From Moritella dasanensis ArB 0140 (GTDB taxonomy: Bacteria; Pseudomonadota; Gammaproteobacteria; Enterobacterales; Moritellaceae), in NCBI RefSeq assembly GCF_000276805.1, contig NZ_AKXQ01000006.1, positions 62,001 to 126,000 of the forward strand: a stretch of DNA of 64,000 nt, read 5' to 3'. Shown here one piece after another: positions 30,843 through 39,976 of the stretch; the stretch's first letter is position 1; each line of letters opens with the position of its first letter. Below the pieces are notes generated by a model. The model had not been told where the DNA came from. It did not search any database and saw nothing but the letters and a program-made list of their open reading frames with translations. The position numbers and the translations under genes were made by a program.

Positions 30843-32264
30843 ATGCGCTTAACCATCTTCCACAAATTGTTTATCTCGTTAATACTCATTAGTATGCTAA
30901 TGATGGTAAGCATGGCATTACTGATCAATAACAGCTTTCAAAATGGTTTTCAAAGCTACCTAAACCAGAGTGAAGTCGAACGCATTGAAAACATGGCTGA
31001 AAATATCAGTGACTATTACTCAGTAGAGCAAGGCTGGCGCAAACTCCAACAACAGCCTGAGTTATGGCGACAGCTGTTAAGAAATATTGGCGAGCATCCC
31101 CGAAAACCCAAAGAGCTTGCTGATATGCCGGCAAGAAAAAGCCGTTCTAATTATAACCGACTCGAAGTACGTCTTAATTTACTCGATGCAAATGGTAAAT
31201 CCCTTATTGGTAACCGCAAAAACTTAAAGCGTTTACATGACAATGTACAAATTACCAAGGTTGCAATCACCCAAGATACACAGACCATTGGCTGGTTATC
31301 CATTATCCAAAGAGAAAATATTAAAGGCCATTTAGCCGAACGTTTCTTAAGACAACAACTCGACAACTTTTATTGGATTGCAGCTTGGGCAGCGCTGTTC
31401 TCATTCATTGTTGCCGCGTTATTAGTACGTCATTTTTTAAAACCACTCAAAAACTTAGATAACGCCGCAAAGTCGTTATCCAACGGTAACTTTGATTATC
31501 AAATCGATGTGCGTGGTAAAGATGAATTGGCCGAGTTATCGCTCGCCTTTAACCTATTAACCACCAAACTCAAGACCCAGAAACACGTTCGAGAACAATG
31601 GTTATCTGATATATCTCATGAGCTACGCACCCCGATTGCAGTATTGCTCAGTGAAATAGAAGCCATTGAAGACGGTATCCGCAAACCCGAACCCAAATAT
31701 ATTAGATCATTGCACGATCAAGTCATGACCCTGACCCGGTTAGTTGATGATTTATATGCATTATCATTATCTGATAGTGGTGTGCTTATCGATACGTCAC
31801 AGAAAGTCGATATCACTAATATCATCAATAATATTGCCAATCAAAATGAAGTCCGTTTAGCCGACAAAAAAATTGCAATACAGCGCTTATACGATCGCAA
31901 CCAATGCACGTTATTACACGCCGATGCCAAATCATTAGCCCAGCTAATTGGTAATTTATTTGAAAACAGTTATCGCTATACCAATCCAGTAGGCCAGATA
32001 CACATCAACCTGCAACAGACTCACGACTCCGTGTTATTAACCATTGAAGACAGCGCGCCTGGTGTGCCGGACGAAGCCTTACCGAAACTGTTTGACCGCT
32101 TATATCGGGTCGATAAATCTCGCAGTCGTGCCTATGGCGGTTCCGGTTTGGGTTTATCTATTTGTGAAAACATCGTCAAGATGCATAATGGTCATATCAG
32201 TGCCCAGCATTCCGCACTTGGCGGCTTAAAAATAACGATATCACTTCCGATTAAGGACAATTAA
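30843..32264 (+). CDS. BaeS-like sensor histidine kinase
   Basis: 473 residues. N-terminal helix about 8-28, a periplasmic domain of about 140 residues starting NSFQNGFQSYLNQSEVER (BaeS-like), second helix about 178-197 and HAMP to 250. HisKA follows with His259 in SDISHELRTPIAVL. The HATPase has LIGNLFENSYRYT, EDSAPGVPDE and GGSGLGLSI. AGAGG precedes the start. It is followed 3 bases later by its response regulator. E. coli BaeSR answers envelope stress and metals; the EF-hand gene just downstream makes divalent cations a candidate signal here, which is inference. Confidence 0.88.
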   Translation: MRLTIFHKLFISLILISMLMMVSMALLINNSFQNGFQSYLNQSEVERIENMAENISDYYSVEQGWRKLQQQPELWRQLLRNIGEHPRKPKELADMPARKSRSNYNRLEVRLNLLDANGKSLIGNRKNLKRLHDNVQITKVAITQDTQTIGWLSIIQRENIKGHLAERFLRQQLDNFYWIAAWAALFSFIVAALLVRHFLKPLKNLDNAAKSLSNGNFDYQIDVRGKDELAELSLAFNLLTTKLKTQKHVREQWLSDISHELRTPIAVLLSEIEAIEDGIRKPEPKYIRSLHDQVMTLTRLVDDLYALSLSDSGVLIDTSQKVDITNIINNIANQNEVRLADKKIAIQRLYDRNQCTLLHADAKSLAQLIGNLFENSYRYTNPVGQIHINLQQTHDSVLLTIEDSAPGVPDEALPKLFDRLYRVDKSRSRAYGGSGLGLSICENIVKMHNGHISAQHSALGGLKITISLPIKDN

Positions 32265-32267
32265 TCC

Positions 32268-32948
32268 ATGACTCCGTTAGTAAAAACAATACTCGTGGTT
32301 GAAGATGAACCATCACTGGCCATCGTGTTATGTGAATACCTTGCCCAAGCAGGATTTCAAACCCACATCATTGATAATGGCCTTGAAGTAATTGACTGGG
32401 TAAAACAGCACAAACCAGATCTGCTTATTTTAGATTTAATGTTGCCCTACCGTGATGGTCTCGATATCTATCGTGAATTGCGCACCTTCAGCCAAATACC
32501 CGTCGTGATGGCCACTGCGCGTGTCGATGAAATTGATCGTTTATTAGGACTTGAACTCGGCGCGGATGACTATATCTGCAAACCATATAGCCCACGTGAA
32601 GTCGTTGCTCGCATCAAAAATGTATTACGCCGAACTGCCGAAGTAGCAGCACCGTCAACACCACATGGCCTAGTGATTAATGATGAGCAAATGAAAGCCA
32701 CGTTCGACAATCATGAGCTAACGTTAACACCCGCAGAATTTCGTCTGTTAAGCTTTTTTAATCAACATTCAGGTCAAGTATTTAACCGAGACCAGCTGAT
32801 GCAAAAAATTTATGCGGACCATCGCTTAGTCACCGACCGTACCATTGATAGTCACATCAAAAACTTACGTAAAAAATTACAAGATGCAGCACCGGACAAT
32901 GAATACATCAAATCCATTTATGGGGTTGGCTACCGCTTTACGCTGTAG
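32268..32948 (+). CDS. BaeR-like OmpR-family response regulator
   Basis: 226 residues. Receiver domain 1-122 with VVEDEP, phosphoacceptor Asp56 in LILDLMLPYRDG and Lys in YICKPYSP. The C-terminal winged-helix domain has LTLTPAEFRLL and ends DRTIDSHIKNLRKKLQ and IKSIYGVGYRFTL. AAGGA lies 9 bases upstream. It forms an operon with the kinase. Likely targets are the flanking genes, including the EF-hand gene that begins 157 bases downstream. Confidence 0.92.
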   Translation: MTPLVKTILVVEDEPSLAIVLCEYLAQAGFQTHIIDNGLEVIDWVKQHKPDLLILDLMLPYRDGLDIYRELRTFSQIPVVMATARVDEIDRLLGLELGADDYICKPYSPREVVARIKNVLRRTAEVAAPSTPHGLVINDEQMKATFDNHELTLTPAEFRLLSFFNQHSGQVFNRDQLMQKIYADHRLVTDRTIDSHIKNLRKKLQDAAPDNEYIKSIYGVGYRFTL

Positions 32949-33105
32949 TTTTCTTCGTTTTTTGAACATGATGCTTAATCTCCACATTTTCTCCACATTT
33001 TATCCATAATGCCTGCGCATTTGTTGCTTATAGTTACCCCATCAACAGATTAACTCACGGAGAGTTAATCTTGTTTAAGCCTAACAACAAGCAACAAGTG
33101 AGATC

Positions 33106-33672
33106 ATGATGAAAAAGACATTCTTTATTACCGCCGCCTTATTAACAGCGATGACTACCACGACGTTTGCTTATGCAGACAATGACAACAAACAACGCAA
33201 TCATGTGTCTTTTGAACAAATGGACACCAACCAAGATGGTCAAGTATCTAAAGACGAAGCAACAGGACGTCTCGCCGAACACTTTGAAAAATTAGATAGC
33301 GACAATGACGGCTTCGTTAGCAAAGCAGATTTACCAAACAAAGGTAAACACCATAAAGGTGAAAAATTTGCAGCAATGGACACCAACAACGATGGCAAGA
33401 TTTCAAAAGATGAAGCCACAGGCCGTTTAGCTGAAAACTTTGATAAACTAGATACTGATAACGACGGTTTTATTACCAAAGCTGACATGCCAAACAAAGG
33501 TAAACATCATAAAGGTAAAAACCACAAAGGCATGATGTTCAAAAAAATGGACACCAACAATGACGGTAAAATTTCAAAACAAGAAATGAACGACCACTTT
33601 GATAAATTAGATTCAAACGGTGACGGTTTCATTACTAAAGAAGATATGAAAGCGCAATATAACAAACGTTAA
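33106..33672 (+). CDS. Periplasmic EF-hand calcium-binding protein with six EF loops
   Basis: 188 residues with a Sec signal peptide (MMKKTFFITAALLTAMTTTT to about A25). Six canonical EF-hand loops occur in pairs: DTNQDGQVSKDE, DSDNDGFVSKAD, DTNNDGKISKDE, DTDNDGFITKAD, DTNNDGKISKQE and DSNGDGFITKED. The pairs are separated by His/Lys linkers (KGKHHKG twice, then KNHKGMMF). The three pairs are clearly recent duplications of one unit of roughly 160 bases. Likely a periplasmic calcium buffer or sensor; the His-rich linkers could bind transition metals. It sits behind a BaeSR-like system and has its own terminator. Confidence 0.9.
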   Translation: MMKKTFFITAALLTAMTTTTFAYADNDNKQRNHVSFEQMDTNQDGQVSKDEATGRLAEHFEKLDSDNDGFVSKADLPNKGKHHKGEKFAAMDTNNDGKISKDEATGRLAENFDKLDTDNDGFITKADMPNKGKHHKGKNHKGMMFKKMDTNNDGKISKQEMNDHFDKLDSNGDGFITKEDMKAQYNKR

Positions 33673-33701
33673 TTAACTGAAAACCATAATCACTCAATCC
33701 C

Positions 33702-33738
33702 AAAAATGCCTGTTAGTTTTCGCTAACAGGCATTTTTT
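33702..33738 (+). terminator. Strong terminator after the EF-hand gene
   Basis: AAAAATGCCTGTTAG, 6-base loop, CTAACAGGCATTTTTT: a 15-base perfect stem with T-run, 30 bases past the stop. Symmetric A and T tracts allow it to act in both directions. Confidence 0.93.
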
Positions 33739-33894
33739 ATTAACCGATCACCTGTTTTTTAACCAAGAAGTATAACTTTAGTGTTAACTAGATCATGTTT
33801 ATTCGTGTAAAAGCTCCTTTTAACTATCTGAATTACATAAGATGAAGCTAACCTATAAATGTGACCTAGCTAACAAACTAAGTGTGAGTGATTT

Positions 33895-35898
33895 ATGTCG
33901 AAACCTTATCCCCTTGGTGCAAACTTGCAGCCTGCGAACAGCTTAAAACCACAAGGCTGTAACTTTGCGATATATGCACCGGATTGCGCCAATTTGCAGC
34001 TAGTCTTATTTAATGGCAAGACCCAATGCAGTTACACCATCGACAACAAATATGCCGATGTGCATCATATTTTCATTGCCGGCATTAGCGCGGGACAAGA
34101 ATATGGTTTCTCAAGTAATATAGACGGTCAAGACTGGCTACTACTCGACCCCTATGCCAAAGCGATCAGCAAAGCGCCTTATTATGAACCGCCTTACAGT
34201 GCCGAAAAAAGTTGGCATCTAGCCAAAGCGCTCGTCACCGATAATGCCTTTGATTGGCAAAATGTACCCCAGCCTGATGTACCGCTGGCTGAAACAATTT
34301 TATTAGAAACCCATGCCAAAGGCTTTAGCAAATTAAACCCGGCGATCACTTCAGCTGCGCCAGGTAGCTATCAAGCATTATCAGACCCTGCCAATATCAC
34401 CCTATTAAAACAACAAGGTATTACCAGCGTACAGCTCCTACCAGTTGCTGTGTGCATGCACGAACCGCACTTATTAAATCAACAAGGGGTGAATTTTTGG
34501 GGTTACAGTACCCTTGCTTTCATGGCACCCGATCCGCGCTATGCGACGGTTGATGCGGTCACCGAATTAAAAACTGCAATCAGAGAATTACATAAAAACG
34601 GCATCGAAGTTATTTTAGATGTGGTCTTTAACCATACCGCAGAAGGTGGACAAGATGGACCAACCTTCAATTTAAAAGCACTCGACCATCGTTATTACTT
34701 GCGTGATGAAAACGGTCTACGTAACTACACTGGTTGCGGCAATAGCTTGGACTTAACCCATCAAGCCAGTCTTAATTTAGTTATGGACAGCTTGCGCTAT
34801 TGGGTAAGTGAATATCATATTGACGGTTTCCGCTTTGATTTAGCCGCTACATTAGGCCGTAACGGCGATCGCTTCAATCAACAAGCACCGTTCTTCCACG
34901 CTGTTGCGCAAGATCCGATTTTACAACCGACCAAACTTATCGCTGAACCTTGGGATATTGGCCCTGATGGTTATCAGTTGGGTTATTTCCCAGATGGTTG
35001 GAACGAATGTAACGATAAATTCCGCGATACTGTGCGCAGCTTTTGGCGTGGCGATCACGGGTACTTAAAAGATTTTGCCACCCGTATCATGGGCTCTCGT
35101 CACTTCTTTAGTGGTGGACGCTGGCCACACAAACTCCCCGTTAATTACATCGCTTATCATGATGGTTTTACCCTGCAAGACTTAGTGTCTTACAACGATA
35201 AACACAACGGTGCCAATGGTGAAAATAATCGCGACGGTCATGGCGATAACCGCTCGTACAATTGCGGCGTTGAAGGTGTTACCGATGATGTCGAGATTAT
35301 CGCCTTTCGTGAAAAGCAAAAACGTAATTTGATCACGACTCTGCTGTTTAGTTTTGGTATTCCACATCTTTTGGCTGCCGATACCGTGTCTCATACCCAG
35401 GGCGGTAACAACAACGCCTACTGTCAGGATAATGAGATAAGTTGGTTAAATTGGCAAATGGACGACGCTAAACAAGAATTTCAAGACTGGTTAAGCAAGA
35501 TGATCGCAGCGCGTAAACAATACATGCTGCCGTTCATTGCCGCGTTTACTGGCGATGGTCGTAATGATCACCGTATCAGTTGGTACTGCAGTAATGGCGA
35601 AGTGATGCAACAACATGACTGGGAGAATCAAAGTTGTTTAGGCCTACACCTCGGGCTTGATACCAATGGCGATGAGTTATTGTTGTTATTCAACCAAATA
35701 GATACGCCTGTCGACTTTAAACTGCCGCAAGTACCGCCAATTTGGCACCGTGTTTGTGATACCAGTTCAATGCACCTTGCGCCACTGAATGTAAACGCCC
35801 ACTATCAACTAGCTGCTCGTTCAATGGTGATCTTACAGCGCAGGGGCACTTGTGTTACTGCCAGTGCTATTACGACGAGTACTGTCGATACTGTCTAA
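33895..35898 (+). CDS. glgX: Glycogen debranching enzyme GlgX (GH13 isoamylase type)
   Basis: 667 residues (E. coli GlgX 657), cytoplasmic. An N-terminal CBM48 (YPLGANLQP to about residue 130) is followed by the GH13 barrel, with VILDVVFNHTAEG, nucleophile Asp315 in GFRFDLAATLGR, Glu351 in IAEPWDIG and Asp423 in YHDGFTLQD. It cleaves alpha-1,6 branches of phosphorylase-limit glycogen or dextrins. No glgBCAP genes are adjacent. The last 15 or so residues (after RSMVILQRRG) extend past the usual family end and overlap the converging foldase gene by 66 bases. It is the second debranching enzyme in the window. Confidence 0.92.
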   Translation: MSKPYPLGANLQPANSLKPQGCNFAIYAPDCANLQLVLFNGKTQCSYTIDNKYADVHHIFIAGISAGQEYGFSSNIDGQDWLLLDPYAKAISKAPYYEPPYSAEKSWHLAKALVTDNAFDWQNVPQPDVPLAETILLETHAKGFSKLNPAITSAAPGSYQALSDPANITLLKQQGITSVQLLPVAVCMHEPHLLNQQGVNFWGYSTLAFMAPDPRYATVDAVTELKTAIRELHKNGIEVILDVVFNHTAEGGQDGPTFNLKALDHRYYLRDENGLRNYTGCGNSLDLTHQASLNLVMDSLRYWVSEYHIDGFRFDLAATLGRNGDRFNQQAPFFHAVAQDPILQPTKLIAEPWDIGPDGYQLGYFPDGWNECNDKFRDTVRSFWRGDHGYLKDFATRIMGSRHFFSGGRWPHKLPVNYIAYHDGFTLQDLVSYNDKHNGANGENNRDGHGDNRSYNCGVEGVTDDVEIIAFREKQKRNLITTLLFSFGIPHLLAADTVSHTQGGNNNAYCQDNEISWLNWQMDDAKQEFQDWLSKMIAARKQYMLPFIAAFTGDGRNDHRISWYCSNGEVMQQHDWENQSCLGLHLGLDTNGDELLLLFNQIDTPVDFKLPQVPPIWHRVCDTSSMHLAPLNVNAHYQLAARSMVILQRRGTCVTASAITTSTVDTV

Positions 35899-36987
35899 AG
35901 CACTGACGCGTTTAATTTCTTGGGGGCTGAAATAAGCCTCTCGTAATTGCGCGATTTCAAGCTGTTGTTGCTCACTGTCGCTATTATCATCAGGCGCGTT
36001 ATGGGTAATAACAGTCAACTCTTTTCGATATTCAGCTAACTTTATTTGCCACTGCTGACGCTTCTCATCTAATACAGCTAAACGGTCTGCCACTTCGGGT
36101 GAAAATGATTGTTGGGTAAAATCTTGTAGTTCAGCCTGACTCGCCCCTTGTGCTTGTAAGGCCTGATACTGCTGACGATATTGATTGAGTTGATTAGCAT
36201 TGTGCTGTTGCGTCAATAACCATGTTGGCGCGGTGGTATCTAACGCCGCTTTCGCAGCCTGTTTTTCAGCGCTATTGAATGACACATTTTTATTAATCGT
36301 AGCCAAACTTAACATGTAAGCTTCGTACTCATCAGCTTGACCAAAAAAAGCGACAATAACATCATCATCTAAATAGCTAGCGCGCGCATCAAGAACCATC
36401 TCACGCACTTGAATGACATTGTCTAACGCATATTCACCGCTATTTTCGCCATCAATACTCTGCTCAAATTGCTGTTTGATCGCAGTCACTTCATTTAAAT
36501 ATTGTAGATAACCCGAAAGTATATCCATACCTTGGGTCAACGCTGGTTCAGTAAGTTGTAATTTGAGGCTATGTTGAATACGAGTAACGATAATATCTAA
36601 ACTTTCCTCGCCCATGGCAGAGAGATAAAAATCAAATAGATGCTGAATTTTTTTGTTAATAACCAATTCACCAAACTCATTCACATCCAGTGTCAATGGC
36701 AACGGCGAACCTAATAATGAGCTAGGCAATAACAACGGCACAGCTTGTTGTTCAATATTTTTAGCAAGCACGTTATCACCCCGATTAACTAAGGCATCGA
36801 TGGCTTCAGGCGCTAATGGGTAACTCGCCTGCTGCGTAGATTTTGCTGCAATACTATGCACAATACTATGCGCATCCGCTTGCACATCCTCTTGCAAATA
36901 GCCTTGCGAAAAAAATAGCGTGCCCCCAACAAGCGCAATAACCGACGATAATCCAACGACAATAAGCGGACTTGATTTCAATGACAT
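35833..36987 (-). CDS. lifO: Lipase-specific foldase (lipase chaperone LifO)
   Basis: 384 residues from MSLKSSPLIVVGLSSVIALV, one N-terminal membrane anchor and a long helical periplasmic domain rich in Gln/Ala. It folds the secreted lipase encoded just upstream. GGAG lies 8 bases before the ATG at 36987, preferred over the ATG at 37029. The family signature region (Rx1x2FDY(F/C)LSAxGE) appears as HLFDFYLSAMGEE near residue 125. It lies 72 bases after the lipase gene, the usual lipase-foldase order. Confidence 0.88.
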   Translation of the reverse strand: MSLKSSPLIVVGLSSVIALVGGTLFFSQGYLQEDVQADAHSIVHSIAAKSTQQASYPLAPEAIDALVNRGDNVLAKNIEQQAVPLLLPSSLLGSPLPLTLDVNEFGELVINKKIQHLFDFYLSAMGEESLDIIVTRIQHSLKLQLTEPALTQGMDILSGYLQYLNEVTAIKQQFEQSIDGENSGEYALDNVIQVREMVLDARASYLDDDVIVAFFGQADEYEAYMLSLATINKNVSFNSAEKQAAKAALDTTAPTWLLTQQHNANQLNQYRQQYQALQAQGASQAELQDFTQQSFSPEVADRLAVLDEKRQQWQIKLAEYRKELTVITHNAPDDNSDSEQQQLEIAQLREAYFSPQEIKRVSALDSIDSTRRNSTGSNTSAPAL

Positions 36988-37059
36988 GGCCAGACTCCAT
37001 CTAACGCGGTTGTGTAGATAGCTAATCATGATGAATAGCTATCTACTTTAAATAACTAA

Positions 37060-38049
37060 TTACAGTCCAGCGCTCGTTAACCGCTTCGCATGTGCGGCAT
37101 ATAAAGGTAATGGGCTAGTACTGCCTAGGCCACGTAAACCAAACATGCCATTAATTTCATCGGCGTGATTCATGGTGTAATCATCACGGATAACTTTACC
37201 TAAATGCGTTGAACAACGACCCACAACACCATCATTCGCTTCATCTATCGTCAGGTAAGTCACCGCCAGTAAACCATCGGCAAGATCCAAGACATTAGAG
37301 TTAAGCACGGGGTTATAGGTACCGCCCCATGAGTAATAAGCAACGTCATTCACTTTATGATCGCCGTCATTGACTGAATAATCATAAACCCAATTTGGCC
37401 ACCACCACGAACCCGCGTTATAACTCGGCGTGGCTTTACACTCACCTTGTCTTAAACCTTCAGGATATTTGGTATTGAAAATAGCCGCATCTTTAGAGTT
37501 CAAGGCTTCCAGCGAACCCATCGCATTTACTGCGTTATCATTATTACCAGTAGCAACCGCGAGTAAACTCGCAACCGCATTACCAATCGCCATTGCCGGG
37601 CCTTCTAATGGTGAATCTTTAATGACATCGGCAGTACCAGAACCTCGATGCGGAGAACCTACTGACGTAACTGACGCGATCAACTCAGGTCGAACCGAGG
37701 CCACGTAGCGTGAATCAATCCCGCCTTGAGAGTGGCCAATTAAATTAAACTTCTCAGCCCCCGTCACCGCACTCAGCTGTTCTAAATAACTCAGCAACTG
37801 CTCGCCACGGACTTCACTGGTATCATAACCACTGACTTGTGGTGTATATACATCTGTCGCGCCAACATCGGCTAACGCACCTTTTACACCATAAAAATAA
37901 TCTGCTAACACACTATCAAACCCAGCTAAGCCATGAACTAATACCACCGGATATTTAGTTTTTCCCGAAGTATCTGCATGCACAGGTGCCACGATGAAGC
38001 ACAAGGTTCCAACCAAGACAGAGAGTAAAGTCCGCGTTTTCTTTAACAT
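37060..38049 (-). CDS. Secreted triacylglycerol lipase (family I, foldase-dependent)
   Basis: 329 residues with a Sec signal peptide cleaved near VHA-DTSG. The alpha/beta-hydrolase carries the oxyanion region PVVLVHGLAGFDS, nucleophile Ser107 in LIGHSQGGIDSRY, the acid in EANDGVVGRCSTH and the catalytic His in MNHADEIN. Cys in QGECKATP and GRCS fit the single disulfide of Pseudomonas-type lipases. After foldase-assisted folding it should leave by type II secretion, whose genes are not here. A Trp-rich insert (NAGSWWWPNWVYDYS) near residue 210 may belong to the lid region. Confidence 0.92.
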   Translation of the reverse strand: MLKKTRTLLSVLVGTLCFIVAPVHADTSGKTKYPVVLVHGLAGFDSVLADYFYGVKGALADVGATDVYTPQVSGYDTSEVRGEQLLSYLEQLSAVTGAEKFNLIGHSQGGIDSRYVASVRPELIASVTSVGSPHRGSGTADVIKDSPLEGPAMAIGNAVASLLAVATGNNDNAVNAMGSLEALNSKDAAIFNTKYPEGLRQGECKATPSYNAGSWWWPNWVYDYSVNDGDHKVNDVAYYSWGGTYNPVLNSNVLDLADGLLAVTYLTIDEANDGVVGRCSTHLGKVIRDDYTMNHADEINGMFGLRGLGSTSPLPLYAAHAKRLTSAGL

Positions 38050-38470
38050 AGCTAATCCTTTATTTTTGAGTTATCGAAAAATGCGCACCCGTTAGTGACT
38101 ACCTGTCCCGTTTGAGTGCAGGAAAAGTTATAACGTAAAAAAACAACAGGTACAACCAGACGAATCAGACTAGTGCCATTGATTAAATTAAGATGAGTAA
38201 AAGGTTTTTTTGACTAGATTTATATAATTTAGCGGTGTAATGATAAATAATGGTGATAAATAATAAACATAAATCGCTGATAAGCAATTAGCCACTTCGC
38301 GCTAGGATATCACCTTAGTATTTTTAACCATGATTATAAGTGTTTGTTGATTAATAATATTCTTGTGAAATACTGCTTTAAAATTAAATTCAATTTTTTA
38401 TAAACGTTTTTATACTTATCAGACCTAGATCATACTTAGGCATGAGAAAATTTATCAGTAGATACAAAAA

Positions 38471-38493
38471 AACCAGCAATCTGATTGCTGGTT
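38471..38493 (-). terminator. Terminator downstream of yfcL
   Basis: AACCAGCAAT-CTG-ATTGCTGGTT, a 10-base perfect stem, followed on the minus strand by TTTTTTGTATC. It lies 77 bases past the yfcL stop. Confidence 0.85.
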
Positions 38494-38505
38494 TAAAATG
38501 ATAAG

Positions 38506-38539
38506 CCACTTTAACGGGTGATAACACTCGTTAAAGTGG
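38506..38539 (-). terminator. Second stem-loop between yfcL and its terminator
   Basis: CCACTTTAACG, 12-base loop, CGTTAAAGTGG: a perfect 11-base stem with no T-run. It stands 12 bases upstream of the true terminator in the minus-strand transcript and may protect the 3' end. Confidence 0.6.
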
Positions 38540-38569
38540 TCTGATTAATCATAATCATTTAATCGAATA

Positions 38570-38839
38570 TCAATGTTTATTGATATCATCCCACATGCCG
38601 AGTACCAGCGCTTGTTTCTGAGGGGTGAGCTCATTAGCAACAAGTGCGTCTCGTAAGCTGTGCACGACTTGAAATTTAATGTCGTGGGGATAAATTTTAC
38701 CTATATTTTCGCACTTCGCCGTAGCAAAAGTGACGTGGCCGTGTAAATATTCGGCCGCAAATAGTTGATCCGACGTTCCTTGTTCTACAAATCCATCAAG
38801 CTTTTCCATTAGCTTGCTTTGATAAGTAGGTTTAGACAA
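38570..38839 (-). CDS. yfcL: YfcL-family protein
   Basis: 89 residues, small cytoplasmic protein of unknown function, recognised by similarity to E. coli YfcL (YLHGHVTFATAKCE and ALVLGMWDDINK blocks). The start codon is TTG at 38839 with AGGA 7 bases upstream, only 3 bases after the previous gene's stop, so translation is probably coupled. It is the last gene of an epmC - NAD-kinase-like - yfcL cluster; yfcL and epmC (yfcM) are also neighbours in E. coli. Confidence 0.85.
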   Translation of the reverse strand: MSKPTYQSKLMEKLDGFVEQGTSDQLFAAEYLHGHVTFATAKCENIGKIYPHDIKFQVVHSLRDALVANELTPQKQALVLGMWDDINKH

Positions 38840-38842
38840 TGA

Positions 38843-39976
38843 TTAATCCTCAAATTCTGGGTTGGCGACACGATACATGATGTAATCACGATAACCTGTG
38901 GTTACACGAATAAAACCTGCTAATGCTTGGTCTAATTCAACATCCCCCGTATCTACGATTAAGGGACGTCCTGCTAATGCTGACAACTTAGTTTTGGTTG
39001 CCAACACAATTATATTTTCTTTGCCGATTTGTTTAATCAACTGCGGCGACAGTTGTTGATTCCCACGACCAAAAATATGCCCCTGGCCACCGATTAAGGT
39101 GATCACTAATTTACAGGGCTTACCTTCTGTCAACGCGATTAACTGCGCTGCCGTTTGGTCTGCAGCAATCAATGCATGCTGATGCACAACATCAACACCT
39201 AATAAGGTATTATCCAGTCCCAGTTCAGCCATGGTGAATGCCACTGTTGACCCAGACCCCATAATATAATATTCATCTTCCATATCTGCCATGACATCGG
39301 CAGCTATGTCGGTAAGCACTAATTCATCTGATTCAATCCCGCCCATTTTTACGCTTTGTACATAACGTAAATCGCTCGGTACCATCATCTCGCCATAGCG
39401 CTTTGCTTTAACTGTACCTTGACGAAATGCAACTTCATCAATATCCATCACGTCGGCATCAGCCAAGGTAACCAGTTCGCCTAAAATTAATCGACGTACG
39501 ACACAACCGGCTGCTTTTGGTGTAACACCATAAACGCCGGAATGGATCTTGCACCCTGCTGGCACACCTAATACCGGTACGACATCATTGATCGTCGCGC
39601 AAATATTACGTGCAGTGCCATCACCACCAGCAAACAATAACAAATCTATATCTTGTGCTAATAATGCTTCAACCGCAGCATAAGTATCTTGCTCAGTGGT
39701 CATGTCATTAACTGGTCGATAAGCCACTGTCACATTAAGGCCAAGTTCTAAACTACAGCGCTCGCCCATTTCACCACCCGCGGTCACCACAGTAAAACGC
39801 TGGGCAAGATCAGCAAACTGACCTAATGCTTGTAACATACGATTATTGGCTTGCGGAATAGCACCTAAACTCAATGCTTGCTGGGCAACATTATCACTGC
39901 CTTTTAATGCGACACTGCCACCAACACCTGCAACTGGATTAACAATAACGCCCAGTTTAAACGGCTTCACGTTCAT
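38843..39976 (-). CDS. ATP-NAD kinase-family protein
   Basis: 377 residues from MNVKPFKLGVIVNPVAGVGG. The NAD-kinase/diacylglycerol-kinase-type GGDGT motif is in LLFAGGDGTARNIC near residue 118. The protein is distinct from housekeeping NadK and longer; this COG3199-type branch is uncharacterised or acts on other nucleotides or polyols. GAGG sits 5 bases before the ATG at 39976, within the end of epmC (20-base overlap), so the ATG at 39994 is less likely. Translationally coupled to epmC and yfcL. Confidence 0.85.
   Translation of the reverse strand: MNVKPFKLGVIVNPVAGVGGSVALKGSDNVAQQALSLGAIPQANNRMLQALGQFADLAQRFTVVTAGGEMGERCSLELGLNVTVAYRPVNDMTTEQDTYAAVEALLAQDIDLLLFAGGDGTARNICATINDVVPVLGVPAGCKIHSGVYGVTPKAAGCVVRRLILGELVTLADADVMDIDEVAFRQGTVKAKRYGEMMVPSDLRYVQSVKMGGIESDELVLTDIAADVMADMEDEYYIMGSGSTVAFTMAELGLDNTLLGVDVVHQHALIAADQTAAQLIALTEGKPCKLVITLIGGQGHIFGRGNQQLSPQLIKQIGKENIIVLATKTKLSALAGRPLIVDTGDVELDQALAGFIRVTTGYRDYIMYRVANPEFED

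Larger units (their letters stand above)
38050..38569. other. Intergenic region upstream of lipase with two hairpins
   Basis: 520 bases, strongly A+T-rich, no plausible gene. It must hold the lipase promoter and contains two stem-loops near its right end (38471-38493 and 38506-38539), which belong to the 3' end of the yfcL transcript. Confidence 0.6.

Noticed and set aside
33223-33660. Repeats that could be taken for a CRISPR-like or satellite array
   Set aside because: They are in-frame EF-hand duplications with coding-type variation, not identical repeats with unique spacers.
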